A stretch of DNA of 7,776 bases from Chlorobiota bacterium (lineage in GTDB: Bacteria; Bacteroidota; Bacteroidia; Bacteroidales; JAADGE01). A model generated the notes under the pieces. It made no database searches. It was given only the letters and a program-made list of their open reading frames with translations, and was not told the DNA's origin. Below, piece after piece: positions 1-6,974 of this stretch. The position numbers and the translations under genes were made by a program. How positions within the stretch are numbered: position 1 is the first letter of the stretch; every line of letters begins with the position of its first letter. The stretch spans positions 1 through 7,776 of the forward strand of contig JAADEE010000168.1 of the NCBI GenBank assembly GCA_013153575.1. Reading direction: 5' to 3'.

Positions 1-201
1 AATATGTATAAAGCATTACTTCAAAAAAATCAAGATATTTTACATGGAGCTTTTGTTTTAAGCCAAGATGGTAAAAATGTAATTTTTAGAGATACTTTAC
101 AAGTTGAAAATTTAGATTTAAATGAACTTACAGGATCTTTAAACTCTTTATCTTTATTAATGCGTGAATATGCAGATAAAATTATTGAATTTTCTGCATA
201 A
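1..201 (+). CDS. YbjN/CesT-like (type III secretion chaperone-like) protein, C-terminal fragment
   Basis: The reading frame is open to the left edge, so this is the 3' end of a longer gene and the Met at base 4 is probably internal. The visible 66 residues read NMYKALLQKNQDILHGAFVL, followed by a GKNVIFRDTLQVENLDLNELTGSLNSL segment, and end at TAA. This pattern (short helix, HGAFVL strand, FRDTLQ.ENLDLNEL strand and helix, then a long final helix) matches, from memory, the C-terminus of small Bacteroidota proteins annotated as YbjN-domain or 'molecular chaperone Tir/CesT-like', which are about 130-140 residues long. They are probably cytosolic and their client is unknown; the fold resemblance does not imply a type III secretion system. 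The gene converges on prfA and is followed by a hairpin terminator. The family call is fairly sure, the function is not. Confidence 0.72.
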   Translation, partial: NMYKALLQKNQDILHGAFVLSQDGKNVIFRDTLQVENLDLNELTGSLNSLSLLMREYADKIIEFSA

Positions 202-221
202 TTTATTTATAGTACCTTATA

Positions 222-256
222 AAAAAAGCCGATTTGCTATGCAAGTCGGCTTTTTT
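222..256. terminator. Bidirectional intrinsic terminator between convergent genes
   Basis: A 16-bp stem (arms 222-237 and 241-256, one G-T wobble) closes a 3-base loop. The arm begins with six A, then GCCGA, and the other arm ends in TCGGC followed by six T. Because the A and T tracts flank the GC core on both sides, the hairpin has a U-run whichever strand is transcribed. It lies 20 bp after the stop of the left-hand gene and 15 bp after the stop of prfA, so it should end both transcripts. Confidence 0.9.
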
Positions 257-271
257 ATAACTTAATGACTA

Positions 272-1360
272 TTATGCCATACCTGTTTCTTTTAATTTTT
301 CTGAATTTTCTGCAATTTGTAATTTATCAATAATTTCATCTAAATCTCCATCAAGAATATTTTGAAGATTATATAGAGTAAGTTTTATTCTATGATCAGT
401 TACTCGCCCTTGAGGATAATTATATGTTCTGATTTTTGCAGAACGGTCGCCCGAAGAAACCATTGTTTTACGTTTTGAAGATATTTCATCTAAATACTTC
501 TGATACTCTAAATTATATAACCTAGTTTTTAATTCTTTCATTGCCTTTTTAAGATTTTTAATCTGAGATTTTTCATCTTGGCAAGTTACAACTAAACCTG
601 TTGGCAAGTGTGTTAGTCTAATTGCAGAATATGTTGTATTTACTGATTGCCCTCCGGGACCTGATGAACAATATGTATCTTTTCTGATATCAGCATCATT
701 TATTTCAATATCAATATCTTCAGCTTCCGGTAAAACAGCAACTGATGCTGCAGAAGTATGAACACGTCCTTGAGTTTCTGTTTCCGGTACGCGTTGTACA
801 CGATGTACACCTGATTCATATTTTAATATTCCATAAACTCCGTTTCCTGAAACTTCTAAAACTATTTCTTTATATCCGCCTTGTGTTCCTTCGGTTATTC
901 TATTAACATTAATTTTCCAACCTTTATTTTCACAGAATTTTGTATACATTCTAAATAAATCTCCTGCAAAAATACTAGCCTCATCACCACCTGTTCCTGC
1001 TCTTATTTCTAAAATAGCATTTTTATCATCTTCTGGATCTTTTGGTAAAAGCAATATTTTTATTTCTTCTTCTAAAATATCTCTTTCTTTAATTAAAGAA
1101 TCAACTTCATCCTTTGCCATCTGCCGCATTTCAGGATCTGTTTCTTCTGTTAACATTTCTTTTGAAGAGTTTATATTTTCAATTATGTTTTTATATTTTT
1201 TATATGCTTCAATTAATGGTGTTAAGTTTTTATATTCTTTATTTAACTTAACATATTTTTCTTGATTAGATGCAATTTCAGGGTTTGTAAGTTCAAGTTC
1301 AACCTGTTTGAACCTATCAAAAACACCTTCTAATTTATCTAATATCATATTTTTACTCAT
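272..1360 (-). CDS. prfA: Peptide chain release factor 1 (RF1)
   Basis: RF1 recognises UAA and UAG in the ribosomal A site and triggers release of the finished peptide. At 362 residues it matches the usual length (about 360). The N-terminal helical domain (about 1-110) is followed by the AGTGGDEA segment (121-128), the codon-recognition loop RVQRVPETETQGR (about 187-199), whose PET is the P-x-T tripeptide of RF1 rather than the SPF of RF2, and SSGPGGQSVNTT (232-243), where GGQ (236-238) is the peptidyl-transferase-centre motif. Gln238 is the expected target of the PrmC methyltransferase. YNYPQGRVTDHR follows at about 313-324. The start MSKNMILDKL agrees with the family; MILDKL four residues later is a possible alternative. 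There is no Shine-Dalgarno match at usable spacing. It is the last gene of the minus-strand block, 110 bp after lpxA, with its own candidate promoter, and ends at the bidirectional terminator. Confidence 0.97.
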   Translation of the reverse strand: MSKNMILDKLEGVFDRFKQVELELTNPEIASNQEKYVKLNKEYKNLTPLIEAYKKYKNIIENINSSKEMLTEETDPEMRQMAKDEVDSLIKERDILEEEIKILLLPKDPEDDKNAILEIRAGTGGDEASIFAGDLFRMYTKFCENKGWKINVNRITEGTQGGYKEIVLEVSGNGVYGILKYESGVHRVQRVPETETQGRVHTSAASVAVLPEAEDIDIEINDADIRKDTYCSSGPGGQSVNTTYSAIRLTHLPTGLVVTCQDEKSQIKNLKKAMKELKTRLYNLEYQKYLDEISSKRKTMVSSGDRSAKIRTYNYPQGRVTDHRIKLTLYNLQNILDGDLDEIIDKLQIAENSEKLKETGMA

Positions 1361-1380
1361 ATTCCTATTTTTTATATTTG

Positions 1381-1388
1381 CAAAGCTA
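1381..1388 (-). promoter_or_regulatory. Candidate prfA promoter, Bacteroidota -7 box
   Basis: On the minus strand this reads TAGCTTTG, a full match to the TAnnTTTG -7 element of Bacteroidota. It ends 20 bases before the prfA ATG, giving a leader of roughly 13-16 bases. The best -33 match is TTAG at 1408-1411 with an 18-base spacer, one base off TTTG, so the upstream element is weak. It would let prfA be transcribed apart from the lipid A genes. Confidence 0.55.
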
Positions 1389-1399
1389 TAAAATTATTG

Positions 1400-1452
1400 T
1401 TAATAACTAAGCCTTCTTTATGTAGAAACAAGTATAAGGACTCGGTTATTAA
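1400..1452. repeat. Imperfect inverted repeat in the lpxA-prfA gap
   Basis: TTAATAAC at 1400-1407 pairs perfectly with GTTATTAA at 1445-1452. The stem continues inward through a wobble, one mismatch, two pairs, one bulged A (1440) and CCTT (1412-1415) with AAGG (1436-1439). The loop is 20 bases. Read on the minus strand it follows lpxA by about 20 bases, but only a poor T-run follows, so it would be a weak terminator. It also covers the -33 position of the candidate prfA promoter, so an operator or mRNA-end structure is equally possible. Confidence 0.45.
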
Positions 1453-1470
1453 AGGATGTAGGTATTATTG

Positions 1471-2250
1471 TTATCTTTTATTATAGCCTGATATAATTCC
1501 TCTGTTAGATGATTTTATGAATTTTATTATTTCATCTTTGTCAACAGAATCTTCCATACTTTCAATTTTTAACAAAGCGTCTTTGGTGTTTAAACCGCTA
1601 TTGTAAATAATTCTGTATAATCCTTTTATTTGGTCTATTCTTTCATTTGAAAAAGCCCTTCGTCTTAAACCTACAGAATTTATTCCGGTAAAACTTGCAG
1701 GTTCTCTTGCGACAATGGTATATGGAGGGATATCTTTTGTTAATTTAACTCCTCCTTGTGCCATAACATGCTTCCCTATTCTTGTAAATTGATGTACAAG
1801 TGTTCCTCCTCCTAAAATAGCAAAATCATCAACTTCAACTTCTCCTGCAAGTTGAACACCATTTGCTAATATTATATTATTTCCTAATATGCAATCATGC
1901 GCAACATGAGAGTATGCCATAATTAAGCAATTGTTTCCAACTATTGTTTTATCTTTTGCAGCAGTTCCTTTGTTAATTGTTACAAATTCTCTAATAATAC
2001 AGTTATTGCCAATTTCAGCTGTTGTTTTTTCTCCTCTATATTTTAAATCTTGTGGTTCTGCAGATATTACAGCTCCCGGAAAAATGTTAACATCATTACC
2101 TATTCTTGCTCCATCCATTATTACAACATTTGGTTGTACGTGCGTTCTTTCGCCAATTACAACGTCTTCTTGTATTGTTACAAAAGCATCTATTATTGCA
2201 CTATCTGCAATTTTTGCATTAGGATGAACATTTGCGAGTTTATTTATCAT
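1471..2250 (-). CDS. lpxA: UDP-N-acetylglucosamine O-acyltransferase
   Basis: This cytosolic homotrimer carries out the first step of lipid A synthesis, moving a 3-hydroxyacyl chain from ACP to the 3-OH of UDP-GlcNAc. At 259 residues it is close to E. coli LpxA (262). Residues about 1-185 are left-handed beta-helix hexapeptide repeats and the rest is the C-terminal helical domain. The motif SHVAHDC (114-120) holds His115 and the catalytic base His118 (E. coli His122 and His125); VHQF has His153 (E. coli His160). QDLKYRGE (67-74) and GLRRRAF (194-200) are also typical. The alignment has a constant offset of 7 here, placing Glu137 where E. coli has His144 and Gly166 at the acyl-chain ruler (E. 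coli Gly173); Gly there fits use of long acyl chains. It lies 52 bp after lpxC-fabZ. The start matches the family (M-I-x-K...VHP). Confidence 0.97.
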   Translation of the reverse strand: MINKLANVHPNAKIADSAIIDAFVTIQEDVVIGERTHVQPNVVIMDGARIGNDVNIFPGAVISAEPQDLKYRGEKTTAEIGNNCIIREFVTINKGTAAKDKTIVGNNCLIMAYSHVAHDCILGNNIILANGVQLAGEVEVDDFAILGGGTLVHQFTRIGKHVMAQGGVKLTKDIPPYTIVAREPASFTGINSVGLRRRAFSNERIDQIKGLYRIIYNSGLNTKDALLKIESMEDSVDKDEIIKFIKSSNRGIISGYNKR

Positions 2251-2284
2251 TTATTTGGTAAATTTTAATCATTTATTTAAAGCA

Positions 2285-2292
2285 CAAAGGTA
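2285..2292 (-). promoter_or_regulatory. Candidate lpxA promoter, -7 box
   Basis: The minus strand reads TACCTTTG, a full TAnnTTTG match in the 52-bp gap between lpxC-fabZ and lpxA, ending 34 bases before the lpxA ATG. No good TTG sits at the -33 distance; the region there is the end of the lpxC-fabZ gene (TTA-type matches only). It is a plausible internal promoter within a longer operon. Confidence 0.45.
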
Positions 2293-2302
2293 TGAAATAT
2301 TT

Positions 2303-3703
2303 TTAACTATTAACTTTTTTAACAATTTGAGCCATTAACTCTCCTTCTGTTACTAATTTATCACCAACAAATGCTTGTGCTCTCATATTTGCAATACCTC
2401 TTCTTATTGGAGACATAAGTTCCAATTTAAATATTAAAGTATCTCCGGGAACAACTTTCTTTTTAAATTTTACTTTATCAATTTTTAGAAAATAGGTTAA
2501 ATAATTTTCAGGATCAGAAACTGAATTTAAAACTAAAACTCCTCCTGTTTGTGCCATTGCCTCAACAATTAAAACTCCGGGCATTACAGGTTCTTTTGGA
2601 AAATGTCCTACAAAGAAATGTTCATTCATTGTAACATTTTTAATTCCAACAACATGATTTTCTGTAAGTTCTGTAACTTTATCAACTAATAAAAGAGGGG
2701 GACGATGTGGAAGTATTTTTTTTATGTCGTTTATATCATAAATTGGTGTATCGTTAGGATTATATTTAGGAATTTTGTTTCTTTTTTGCTGTTTTTTTAT
2801 TTCTTCTCGTATTTTTTTTGCAAATAAAATATTTGAAAAATGCCCCGGTTTAGAAGCTATTATTTTTCCTTTTACAGGCATACCAATTAAAGCCATATCT
2901 CCAAGTAAATCAAGAAGTTTATGCCTTGCCGGTTCATTTGAGAATGTCATATCTTTTTCATTAATTACACCTCTTCCGTTATAAATGTGGTGTTCTTTAT
3001 GAAATAAATCTGCTATTCTGTTAAATTCTTTTTGTGTAAAATCTTTTTCTACAATTACCAAAGCATTTGACAAGTCTCCTCCTTTAATTTGATTGTTTTT
3101 TAGAAGGATTTCCAATTCTTTTAAAAACACAAATGTTTTACATGGAGCAATTTCAGTTTTATAATCTGATAATGATTTTAAACATGCATACTGGTTTCCT
3201 AAAACTGTTGAGTTATAGTCAATCATTACATTTAGGCTTAACTCTTCTGCCGGAAATGCTTGAATTGTACTATCTTTTATATCATCAATTAATGAAATTT
3301 CTTTTTCAATGATAAAATATTCTCTTTCTGCGTTTTGTTCTTGAATTCCTGCTTCTGTAAGAACTTTTACATAAAGTTGTGAGCTTCCATCTAAAATAGG
3401 CATTTCTTCATTATCAATTTCAATAATAATATTATCAATGCCAATAGCATAAACAGCTGATAGCAAATGCTCAACAGTTCCAACACTTGCTCCGTTTTGT
3501 TGCAAAACCGTGCTTCTTGAAGTTTCTACAACATTATCAACTAATGCTTTAATTTCTGGTTTTTCCGGTAAATCAATGCGTCGAAATATATAACCTGTAT
3601 TTTCTTCTGCCGGTTTAAATGTTATATTAACTTCTTTACCTGTATGTAATCCTGTGCCTTTTAAACTTACAGATTTATGTATTGTTCTTTGTTTATCTGA
3701 CAT
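2303..3703 (-). CDS. lpxC/fabZ: Bifunctional UDP-3-O-acyl-N-acetylglucosamine deacetylase / 3-hydroxyacyl-ACP dehydratase
   Basis: This is one 466-residue chain joining two enzymes. Residues about 5-300 are LpxC, the zinc deacetylase for the committed step of lipid A synthesis. TVEHL (76-80) gives Glu78 and zinc ligand His79; ARHKLLDLLGD (259-269) gives zinc ligands His261 and Asp265; GHFSN (287-291) gives catalytic His288. A short Lys-rich linker (about 301-318) leads to FabZ (about 322-464), with ILPHRPPLLLVD (330-341) and HFFVGHFPKEPVMPGVL (362-378). Catalytic His367 and Glu381 are 14 apart, as in E. coli FabZ (His54, Glu68). Both active sites look intact and no frameshift is needed to join them. 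The fusion is well known in Bacteroidota. FabZ dehydrates 3-hydroxyacyl-ACP, the same kind of donor that LpxA and LpxD use, so the fusion joins two competing fates of that pool. The start is 21 bp after the lpxD stop, suggesting co-transcription. Confidence 0.97.
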   Translation of the reverse strand: MSDKQRTIHKSVSLKGTGLHTGKEVNITFKPAEENTGYIFRRIDLPEKPEIKALVDNVVETSRSTVLQQNGASVGTVEHLLSAVYAIGIDNIIIEIDNEEMPILDGSSQLYVKVLTEAGIQEQNAEREYFIIEKEISLIDDIKDSTIQAFPAEELSLNVMIDYNSTVLGNQYACLKSLSDYKTEIAPCKTFVFLKELEILLKNNQIKGGDLSNALVIVEKDFTQKEFNRIADLFHKEHHIYNGRGVINEKDMTFSNEPARHKLLDLLGDMALIGMPVKGKIIASKPGHFSNILFAKKIREEIKKQQKRNKIPKYNPNDTPIYDINDIKKILPHRPPLLLVDKVTELTENHVVGIKNVTMNEHFFVGHFPKEPVMPGVLIVEAMAQTGGVLVLNSVSDPENYLTYFLKIDKVKFKKKVVPGDTLIFKLELMSPIRRGIANMRAQAFVGDKLVTEGELMAQIVKKVNS

Positions 3704-3724
3704 TCTAGTGTTTTATCAAAATTA

Positions 3725-4750
3725 TTATTCTTCTATTTTTTTTGCTATTTTATCTAATTGTCTTTTCATATCTGGTAATATTTTAAATACTGCCGCAGAC
3801 CGATAAAAATTTCTAACATCCATTGCCGGAATACCTTGTAAAATTACACCTTCTTTTTTAACTGTTTGTGCTATTCCTGTTCTTGCTCCTGCTTTAACAT
3901 TATCTGCAATTGTAATATGACCGGCAATTGCAACTTGCCCACCTATCATACAATTTTTACCAATTTTTGTTGAACCTGCAATTCCTGTTTGTGCGGCAAT
4001 TACTGTGTTTTCGCCTATTTCAACATTATGTGCAACTTGTAAAAGGTTGTCTAGTTTTACTCCTTTTCTTATAATTGTAGAACCAATTGTTGCTCTATCG
4101 ATTGTAGAATTTGCTCCTATTTCAACATTATCTTCAATAATAACATTTCCTATTTGAGGGATTTTTTTAAATTCTGCATCATTTTGTGGTGCAAAGCCAA
4201 AACCATCACTTCCGATAACAACACCGGAATGTATTGTACAATTATTACCTATTTCAACTTCAGAATAAATATTTACTCCTGAAAATATAGTTGTGTTTTT
4301 ACCAATAACTGTATTATCTCCAATATATGTGTTAGGATATATTTTAGTTTCATCTCCAATTACAACATTTTCTCCTATATAAACTCCAACTCCAACAAAA
4401 ACATTTTCTCCTAATTTTGCAGAGTTTTCTATTGTTGCTTTGGGCGATATGCCAACTTTATAGTTTTTATGTTGTTGATATATTTCTAACAATGAGGCAA
4501 ATGCTTGATATGCATCTTTTACACGGATTAGCGTTGCAGAAATTTCTTTTTCAGGTTTAAAATCTTTGTTTACTAAAACTATTGATGCTTTTGTTGTATA
4601 TATATAAGGTGTATATTTAGAATTTGCCAAGAATGCTAACGTTCCTTCTTTGCCTTCTTCAATTTTTGAAATATTATTTACTTTTACGTCTGATTTACCT
4701 TCTATTTCTCCCTCTAATAAATCGGCTATTTGTTTGGCTGAAAACTCCAT
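3725..4750 (-). CDS. lpxD: UDP-3-O-(3-hydroxyacyl)glucosamine N-acyltransferase
   Basis: LpxD adds the second 3-hydroxyacyl chain, to the 2-amino group exposed by LpxC, giving the diacyl intermediate of lipid A. At 341 residues it equals the E. coli protein in length. Residues about 1-97 are the uridine-binding domain ([10 protein letters not shown]..., with the [11 protein letters not shown] segment at 36-46). Residues about 100-310 are the hexapeptide left-handed beta-helix, including GSDGFGFAP (180-188). The rest is the C-terminal helix that binds [15 protein letters not shown] (235-246) carries catalytic His241 (E. coli His239), and VAIAGH (273-278) carries His278 (E. coli His276). The start [12 protein letters not shown] matches the usual N-terminus. 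It lies 62 bp after the HD gene with its own -7 box, and 21 bp before lpxC-fabZ. Confidence 0.97.
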   Translation of the reverse strand: MEFSAKQIADLLEGEIEGKSDVKVNNISKIEEGKEGTLAFLANSKYTPYIYTTKASIVLVNKDFKPEKEISATLIRVKDAYQAFASLLEIYQQHKNYKVGISPKATIENSAKLGENVFVGVGVYIGENVVIGDETKIYPNTYIGDNTVIGKNTTIFSGVNIYSEVEIGNNCTIHSGVVIGSDGFGFAPQNDAEFKKIPQIGNVIIEDNVEIGANSTIDRATIGSTIIRKGVKLDNLLQVAHNVEIGENTVIAAQTGIAGSTKIGKNCMIGGQVAIAGHITIADNVKAGARTGIAQTVKKEGVILQGIPAMDVRNFYRSAAVFKILPDMKRQLDKIAKKIEE

Positions 4751-4765
4751 TGTATTTTTTGTTTA

Positions 4766-4773
4766 CAAATTTA
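4766..4773 (-). promoter_or_regulatory. Candidate lpxD promoter, -7 box
   Basis: The minus strand reads TAAATTTG, a TAnnTTTG match that ends 15 bases before the lpxD ATG. The TTG triplets upstream are spaced 2 and 12 bases from it, too close for a -33 element, and none lies at 17-21. In this AT-rich gap a chance match is possible, so this is only a candidate. Confidence 0.35.
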
Positions 4774-4812
4774 TACAATTTTTAACAATTATTAAGATTT
4801 TATTGTATTTTT

Positions 4813-6060
4813 TTACATTTCAATAAGTTCCTTAGGATAACATAAATAATATTTTTCTACTGTTTTTGATAAAGCACTTATGTTTTTTAAATCTGATGCT
4901 TTTGCAATGTCATAAATTTCACCGGAATTTAATATAATATTTATTCTTGCATCGTTATCTGTGCTATATGCTCTATTTTTAATTTTATCTGTGAAAACAA
5001 AAAAATCGGTATCTTCATATTTAATTCTGAATTTCTCTTTTGCTTTTTGTTTTAACAAGTTAATTTTTTCAGCACCAAACTTTTCATGGCTTATTTCAAT
5101 TTTAAAAATATCTCTATTTAAAATTCTTTTGCTTAGTTCTGCAATAACCTTATCTTCATGGTTTATCCATTCTTTTAAAGAAACAATTATATCTGAATCG
5201 TCTAATTTAGAAAAAGCCTCTAATGTATATTTCATATTCTTAGATGCTTCTAAATCAAATTTCTCATTATATGCATTTTCAAGAAAATAACCTAAATTTG
5301 GTGTTGCAAATATTCCGTTATTATTACATTCATGCTTTGCTCGTAATATTGCTTTTTTTAACATTTCTTCTGCTGCAATTACGGTTTTATGAAGATATAC
5401 TTGCCAATACATTATTCTTCTTGCAACAATAAATTGCTCTACGGAATAAATTCCTTTTTCTTCAACAGCAAGTCCATCATTTACAACACGTAGCATTTTT
5501 ATAATTCTTTCGGTTCCAATTCCTCCTTCTGAAACACCGGAATAAAAACTGTCTCTTTTTAAATAATCAAGTCTATCCATATCAAGCTGACTTGAAACTA
5601 AACTATGCAAAAATGCTTTTTTGTATTTATTTTGAAAAATTTCAATGCCTAATGAAAGTTTACCTCCAAATTCATCATTCATTTTGTTCATGTAGAGCAA
5701 TGTTAAATCTTCATGATTTAATTTTTTAAAAAAAGCACCTTCTAGTGTATGTGAAAAAGGTCCGTGCCCAATATCATGCATAAGTCCTGCAATTAAAACC
5801 GCATCAGCTTCTTCTTTTGAAATTTCTTTACCTTTTTTTCTAATTTCATTTATCGCTAAACTTATTAAATGCATAACACCTATTGCATGCTCAAATCTTG
5901 TGTGAGTTGCTCCCGGATACACATAATACGACAATCCCAATTGTTTTAATCTCCGTAATCTTTGAAAATATGGGTGTTGTATTATATCAAAATGTATTTC
6001 TGATGGAATATTTATAAACCCATAAACAGGATCATTAATTATTTTTAATTTATTTGGCAT
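4813..6060 (-). CDS. HD-domain phosphohydrolase (SAMHD1/dNTPase-like), substrate unknown
   Basis: This is a 415-residue soluble protein with an intact HD metal site. The segment FQRLRRLKQLGLSYYVYPGATHTRFEHAIGV (32-62) closely resembles the start of the SAMHD1/Dgt-type HD domain, with His58. LMHDIGHGPFSHTLEG (93-108) has His95 and Asp96 plus His99 and His104. SSQLDMDRLDYLKRDS (156-171) supplies the distal Asp, most likely Asp162. The rest (about 180-415) is a family-specific region with no motif I recognise. Family knowledge suggests a metal-dependent phosphohydrolase, perhaps acting on nucleotides, but the substrate cannot be inferred. The start is 2 bp after the panC stop, so the two are almost surely translated from one message. 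A gene of this type beside lpxD is a recurrent Bacteroidota arrangement, from memory, which hints at a shared need rather than a lipid A reaction. The ATG has no Shine-Dalgarno. Confidence 0.9.
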   Translation of the reverse strand: MPNKLKIINDPVYGFINIPSEIHFDIIQHPYFQRLRRLKQLGLSYYVYPGATHTRFEHAIGVMHLISLAINEIRKKGKEISKEEADAVLIAGLMHDIGHGPFSHTLEGAFFKKLNHEDLTLLYMNKMNDEFGGKLSLGIEIFQNKYKKAFLHSLVSSQLDMDRLDYLKRDSFYSGVSEGGIGTERIIKMLRVVNDGLAVEEKGIYSVEQFIVARRIMYWQVYLHKTVIAAEEMLKKAILRAKHECNNNGIFATPNLGYFLENAYNEKFDLEASKNMKYTLEAFSKLDDSDIIVSLKEWINHEDKVIAELSKRILNRDIFKIEISHEKFGAEKINLLKQKAKEKFRIKYEDTDFFVFTDKIKNRAYSTDNDARINIILNSGEIYDIAKASDLKNISALSKTVEKYYLCYPKELIEM

Positions 6061-6062
6061 AA

Positions 6063-6905
6063 TTAAAAAGCTATATTATCAATTAAACGAACTTTTCCTG
6101 CAAAAACTGCAATACATGCTGTTGTTTGCCCTTCTATAATTTTATCAACTGTTTTTAAGGTTGTATTATCTACAATATCCACATATTCAACGTTTAAAAG
6201 TTCATTTTCGTTTATTTCTTCAGTAATTTTATTCATTAATTCCTTTACAGAATAATTTTTATAATCTTTTTTATATTTTTTTAAGGTTTTCTGAATTAGT
6301 GGTGCCGCATTTCTATAATTAGGACTTAACAATTTATTTCTCGAACTCATTGCAAGCCCATCTTCTTCACGTAAAATATCGCATGCAACTATATTTATGT
6401 TCAAATCTGCAAGATAATGTTTATTTAAGTATCTAATAATTGCAACTTGCTGAAAATCTTTTATACCAAAATAAGCATTGTCGGGTTCTACATACTGAAA
6501 AAGTTTTGATACAATTTGTGCAACTCCATTAAAATGCCCATCTCTGAATTTTCCTTCCATAACATTTTCAATTCCTCCAAAATTAAACTGCCTTTTATCT
6601 TCTTCAGGGTACATTTCTTCAACAGTTGGAATAAAAACAATATCACAACCAACCTGTTTAAGAAGTTCTATATCTTTTTCTTCTTCTCTAGGATATTTTT
6701 TTAAATCTTCCTTGTTATTAAATTGTGTTGGGTTTACAAAAATACTTGCAACAGTAATATCATCATTAGATTTTGAACATTCAATTAATGATAAATGACC
6801 TTTATGTAAAGCTCCCATTGTTGGAATAAAGCCAATTTGTTTACCATCAGCCTTATATTTGCTAATTTTATTTTTTAAATCCTTTATAGTTCTTGTTATC
6901 AGCAT
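6063..6905 (-). CDS. panC: Pantothenate synthetase (pantoate--beta-alanine ligase)
   Basis: PanC joins pantoate and beta-alanine using ATP, through a pantoyl-adenylate, to make pantothenate for CoA and for the ACP prosthetic group. At 280 residues it is of normal length. PTMGALHKGH (28-37) is the HIGH-type nucleotide-binding motif with His34 and His37; VNPTQF (57-62) and DGHFNGV (122-128) help form the pantoate pocket; FGIKDFQQ (146-153) and LAMSSRN (184-190, KMSKS-like) bind ATP. One small departure is Ile148 where E. coli has Glu in FGEKD. The start MLITRTIKDL agrees with E. coli (MLI...). panD, often beside panC in this phylum, is not in the window. panC is first in the minus-strand block and its promoter faces that of the GT5-like gene. 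Confidence 0.97.
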   Translation of the reverse strand: MLITRTIKDLKNKISKYKADGKQIGFIPTMGALHKGHLSLIECSKSNDDITVASIFVNPTQFNNKEDLKKYPREEEKDIELLKQVGCDIVFIPTVEEMYPEEDKRQFNFGGIENVMEGKFRDGHFNGVAQIVSKLFQYVEPDNAYFGIKDFQQVAIIRYLNKHYLADLNINIVACDILREEDGLAMSSRNKLLSPNYRNAAPLIQKTLKKYKKDYKNYSVKELMNKITEEINENELLNVEYVDIVDNTTLKTVDKIIEGQTTACIAVFAGKVRLIDNIAF

Positions 6906-6912
6906 ATTAAAT

Positions 6913-6940
6913 CAAATTTAAAAACATTGTTAAATTACAA
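6913..6940 (-). promoter_or_regulatory. panC (operon) promoter
   Basis: On the minus strand TTG (6938-6940), a 17-base spacer and TAAATTTG (6913-6920) match the Bacteroidota pattern TTG-N17-23-TAnnTTTG. The box ends only 7 bases before the panC ATG, so the transcript should have a very short leader or none. This is probably the main promoter for the panC-HD pair and possibly for the lipid A genes behind it. Confidence 0.6.
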
Positions 6941-6974
6941 TAGTAATAAAAATTTTTAGCAACAAATAAAATAA

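Noticed and set aside
1361..1470. Possible small gene or tRNA in the lpxA-prfA gap
   Set aside because: No open frame of useful length and no cloverleaf or T-loop motif was seen; the gap is accounted for by the candidate prfA promoter and the inverted repeat.
1931..2268. Two plus-strand open frames of 98 and 72 codons opposite lpxA
   Set aside because: They lie antisense within the conserved lpxA gene (the second runs a few bases past its start codon), and the translations are low-complexity shadows with no family resemblance and no upstream promoter.
2775..2984. Plus-strand open frame of 69 codons opposite lpxC-fabZ
   Set aside because: It is antisense to the LpxC end, linker and early FabZ region, whose protein sequence is well conserved; the Phe/Ser-rich translation reflects AT-rich antisense codons.
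4961..5432. Two plus-strand open frames opposite the HD-domain gene, hydrophobic enough to suggest membrane segments
   Set aside because: The apparent hydrophobicity is what AAA/GAA-rich coding sequence gives when read backwards (Phe, Ser, Leu). The HD gene accounts for the whole stretch.
6516..6704. Plus-strand open frame of 62 codons opposite panC
   Set aside because: It is antisense to the conserved core of panC, with a Phe/Ile/Lys-rich translation and no supporting signal.
6947..6958. 12-bp perfect palindrome TAAAAATTTTTA between the divergent promoters
   Set aside because: It is made only of A and T runs in a very AT-rich spacer, so chance is likely; it could be revisited if conserved in relatives.
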